64,000 nt of DNA from positions 1,445,501-1,509,500 of the forward strand of contig NZ_SDKC01000001.1 in the NCBI RefSeq assembly GCF_004123145.1, in the 5' to 3' direction. Below, one piece after another: positions 62,123 to 64,000 of this stretch; the stretch's first letter is position 1; the number at the start of each line of letters is the position of its first letter. Position numbers and translations under genes: made by a program. Below the pieces are notes generated by a model. The model was given only the letters and a program-made list of their open reading frames with translations. It was not told where the DNA came from and did no database searches. The stretch comes from Blautia faecicola (lineage in GTDB: Bacteria > Bacillota > Clostridia > Lachnospirales > Lachnospiraceae).

Positions 62123-63778
62123 ATGAATACAATAGATGCCAAACTGCTTGCCAGGATGTTTCTGGCAGGAGCTAAGAATCTGGAAGTAAAAAAAGAGTGG
62201 ATCAATGAGTTAAACGTGTTTCCGGTACCGGATGGTGATACAGGAACCAATATGACTCTGACGATCATGTCAGCAGTAAAAGAGGTAAACGGTCTGGAAG
62301 ACGTACAGATGACCACGCTGGCAAAAGCTATTTCCTCAGGATCTTTACGTGGCGCGCGGGGAAATTCCGGTGTTATTCTCTCTCAGCTGCTTCGTGGATT
62401 TACCAAAGGAATCCGTGATCTGAAAGAACTGGATGCCGTAGCACTGGCACGTGCGGTAGACAAAGGTGTGGAGACTGCATACAAGGCAGTTATGAAACCG
62501 AAAGAAGGAACGATCCTTACCGTGGCAAGAGGGGTTGCAGATAAAGCACTGGAGCTGGCCGAGGATGCGGAAGATTTACAGACCTTCCTGGAGGATGTAC
62601 TGGAAGAAGGACGCAGAGTGCTTGCCAAAACTCCGGATATGCTGCCGGTACTGAAAGAAGCTGGTGTTGTGGATTCCGGCGGACAGGGTCTGATGGTTGT
62701 TCTGGAAGGTGCATTTGACGCATTTATGGGAAAAGAAGTAGATCTGACCTTTGATGCCGGAGAAAATGCAAAAGTCGTAAAAGTGACTCCGCAGGCAGAA
62801 GCAGATATCAAGTTCGGATACTGTACAGAATTTATCATTGTATTAAATAAAAAATTCACAGCAGAGGATGAGGTGGACTTTAAAGCATACCTGAGTTCTC
62901 TGGGTGATTCTATTGTGTGCGTGGCTGACGATGAAGTGGTTAAGATTCACGTACATACCAACGATCCGGGACTGGCGATCCAGCGTGCACTGACATATGG
63001 TTCCCTGTCCAGAATCAAGATCGATAACATGCGTGAAGAACATCAGGAAAAACTGATCAAAGATGCAGAAAAAGTAGCAGCACAGCAGGCAGAAGAAGAG
63101 GCAGCAAAAGCACCGAAGAAAGAGGTAGGATTTATCTCTGTATCGATCGGTGACGGATTTGGACAGATCTTCCGTGACCTGGGTGTGGATTATCTGATCG
63201 AGGGCGGTCAGACCATGAACCCGAGTACCGAAGATATGCTGACAGCGATCAGCAAAGTAAATGCAGACCATATCTTTATCCTGCCGAACAACAAAAACAT
63301 CATTCTGGCAGCAAATCAGGCGAAAGCACTGACAAAAGATAAAGATATCATTGTAATCCCGACCAAGACCGTACCACAGGGTATCACAGCAGTGATCAAC
63401 TATGTACCGGAAAAATCCGTGGAAGACAATGAAAAAGACATGACAGAAGAAATCTCCCGCGTAAAGACCGGTCAGATCACTTATGCGGTAAGAGATACCC
63501 ATATCGATGACAAAGAGATCCATGAGGGAGATATCATGGGTATCGGCGATCATGGTATGCTGGCTGTCGGAAAAGAAGTGGCAGCAGTAGCAAAAGAAAC
63601 CGTAGAACAGATGGTAGATGACGAGACAGAACTGATCAGCATCTACTATGGAGAAGGTTTCACAGAGGAAGAGGCGGAAGCACTGGCAGGAGAACTGGAA
63701 GAACAGTACGATTACTGTGATATCGAAGTAAACTGCGGTGGACAGCCGATCTACTACTGTATTATTTCTGTAGAATAA
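62123..63778 (+). CDS. fakA: Fatty acid kinase catalytic subunit (DAK2 domain)
   Basis: A 551-residue protein (YloV/FakA). The N-terminal DhaL-type kinase domain (about 1-200) binds ATP and magnesium at FPVPDGDTGTNMTLTIMSAV and SGSLRGARGNSGVILSQLLR. The middle and C-terminal domains carry KFGYCTEFIIVLNKKF and IKIHVHTNDPG-type VVKIHVHTNDPG. With a FakB lipid carrier it phosphorylates exogenous fatty acids for phospholipid synthesis; no fakB is in the window. GAAGGAGGAGCTTTAG before the start is strong. Length is standard. Confidence 0.95.
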   Translation: MNTIDAKLLARMFLAGAKNLEVKKEWINELNVFPVPDGDTGTNMTLTIMSAVKEVNGLEDVQMTTLAKAISSGSLRGARGNSGVILSQLLRGFTKGIRDLKELDAVALARAVDKGVETAYKAVMKPKEGTILTVARGVADKALELAEDAEDLQTFLEDVLEEGRRVLAKTPDMLPVLKEAGVVDSGGQGLMVVLEGAFDAFMGKEVDLTFDAGENAKVVKVTPQAEADIKFGYCTEFIIVLNKKFTAEDEVDFKAYLSSLGDSIVCVADDEVVKIHVHTNDPGLAIQRALTYGSLSRIKIDNMREEHQEKLIKDAEKVAAQQAEEEAAKAPKKEVGFISVSIGDGFGQIFRDLGVDYLIEGGQTMNPSTEDMLTAISKVNADHIFILPNNKNIILAANQAKALTKDKDIIVIPTKTVPQGITAVINYVPEKSVEDNEKDMTEEISRVKTGQITYAVRDTHIDDKEIHEGDIMGIGDHGMLAVGKEVAAVAKETVEQMVDDETELISIYYGEGFTEEEAEALAGELEEQYDYCDIEVNCGGQPIYYCIISVE

Positions 63779-63805
63779 TAATACCCAAAAATGGGAGAAG
63801 AATAG

Positions 63806-63845
63806 AAAAAGATGCTGGACCTATGAGCAGTTCAGCATCTTTTTC
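63806..63845 (+). terminator. Terminator after fakA
   Basis: AAAAAGATGCTG pairs with CAGCATCTTTTT. It resembles the terminator at 1839, including TCAGGTTTGG after it. Confidence 0.9.
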
Positions 63846-63872
63846 AGGTTTGGGAAGAGGTGAGAGAAAAGT

Positions 63873-64000
63873 ATGAGAGAAAATGAATCGATTCGTGCGC
63901 TGAAGGGCGTGGGGGAGAAGACAGAGAAGTTATTTCAGAAAGTGGGAGTTTCTACGGTGGGACAGCTTCTCCGGTATTATCCCAGAGATTATGATATTTA
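63873..64000 (+). CDS. recG: ATP-dependent DNA helicase RecG, N-terminus (partial)
   Basis: The first 42 residues are in the window and run off its end. SIRALKGVGEKTEKLFQKVG and TVGQLLRYYPRDYDI are the RecG N-terminal opening (helix-hairpin-helix-like, followed by LL-YYPRDYD). AGAGGTGAGAG precedes the ATG. Position after fakA agrees with the standard Firmicutes order. Confidence 0.93.
   Translation, partial: MRENESIRALKGVGEKTEKLFQKVGVSTVGQLLRYYPRDYDI

Overview
The window looks like chromosome from a Gram-positive gut anaerobe of the Lachnospiraceae (Blautia-like), a placement inferred from gene content and style: moderate GC, strong AGGAGG ribosome sites, many U-tailed terminators, an rpmB / asp23 / fakA / recG block, oxygen-sensitive enzymes (ilvD, ferredoxin-type aldo-keto reductase, a 1417-residue 2-hydroxyacyl-CoA dehydratase activase-type protein) and Firmicutes-type envelope genes. 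No prophage, plasmid, complete insertion sequence, CRISPR array or rRNA was seen. Almost everything is on the + strand; the exceptions are two YhgE/Pip genes, the activase gene, a tRNA-Thr and rpmB.

Layout. 1-5.3 kb: tail of a peptide-type ABC importer (ATPase end plus lipoprotein), two DUF4230 genes, an ECF sigma factor with its DUF4179 membrane partner. 5.3-13.1 kb: a variable stretch with a decayed Rpn nuclease gene, a GNAT acetyltransferase, a SpoT-like HD hydrolase whose stop codon lies in a 160-bp TA-flanked miniature element, two overlapping YhgE/Pip genes, a 35-bp tandem array and two long-hairpin elements. 13.1-19.5 kb: C69 dipeptidase, response regulator, membrane-less histidine kinase, ABC ATPase and two-module FtsX permease, apparently one operon of the antimicrobial-peptide-response type. 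19.5-21 kb: a complete fluoride riboswitch with terminator in front of a CLC-F fluoride antiporter. 21-30 kb: HAD hydrolase/GntR regulator, MgtC protein, a giant MacB-like ABC protein with three exact 64-residue repeats, Fe-S aldo-keto reductase, Nim-like flavoprotein. 30-35 kb: hisH-hisF, ung, a MurJ-type flippase, an acyl-CoA thioesterase. 35-39.4 kb: the activase-type protein.

40-49 kb is housekeeping and amino-acid synthesis: tgt-yajC, leuB-ilvD-ilvB, serC-serA. 49-55 kb: glgB with an unusual lysine/alanine-rich tail overlapping an MscS channel gene, an L,D-transpeptidase, an aminotransferase. 55-64 kb: tRNA-Thr(CGU), topB with a NA37-type nucleoid protein, an SH3 lipoprotein, a DacA-type carboxypeptidase, rpmB, asp23-fakA and the start of recG.

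The most unusual signal is between genes. Three repeat families were found by direct comparison: (i) three ~187-206 bp long hairpins (7383, 12730, 41746) with different outer stems but a shared inner loop motif AGATCC / TAGC; (ii) three 138-142 bp elements (34042, 34876, 39439) whose stems change on both sides so that pairing is kept, plus two short relatives (31437, 46703); (iii) two 160-bp elements (6890, 29676) with 16-bp inverted ends and TA duplications, like IS630/mariner-type MITEs. The paired changes in (i) and (ii) argue for selected folded RNA or single-stranded DNA and are the best candidates here for something not yet described. All alignments were made by eye; no database search was possible.
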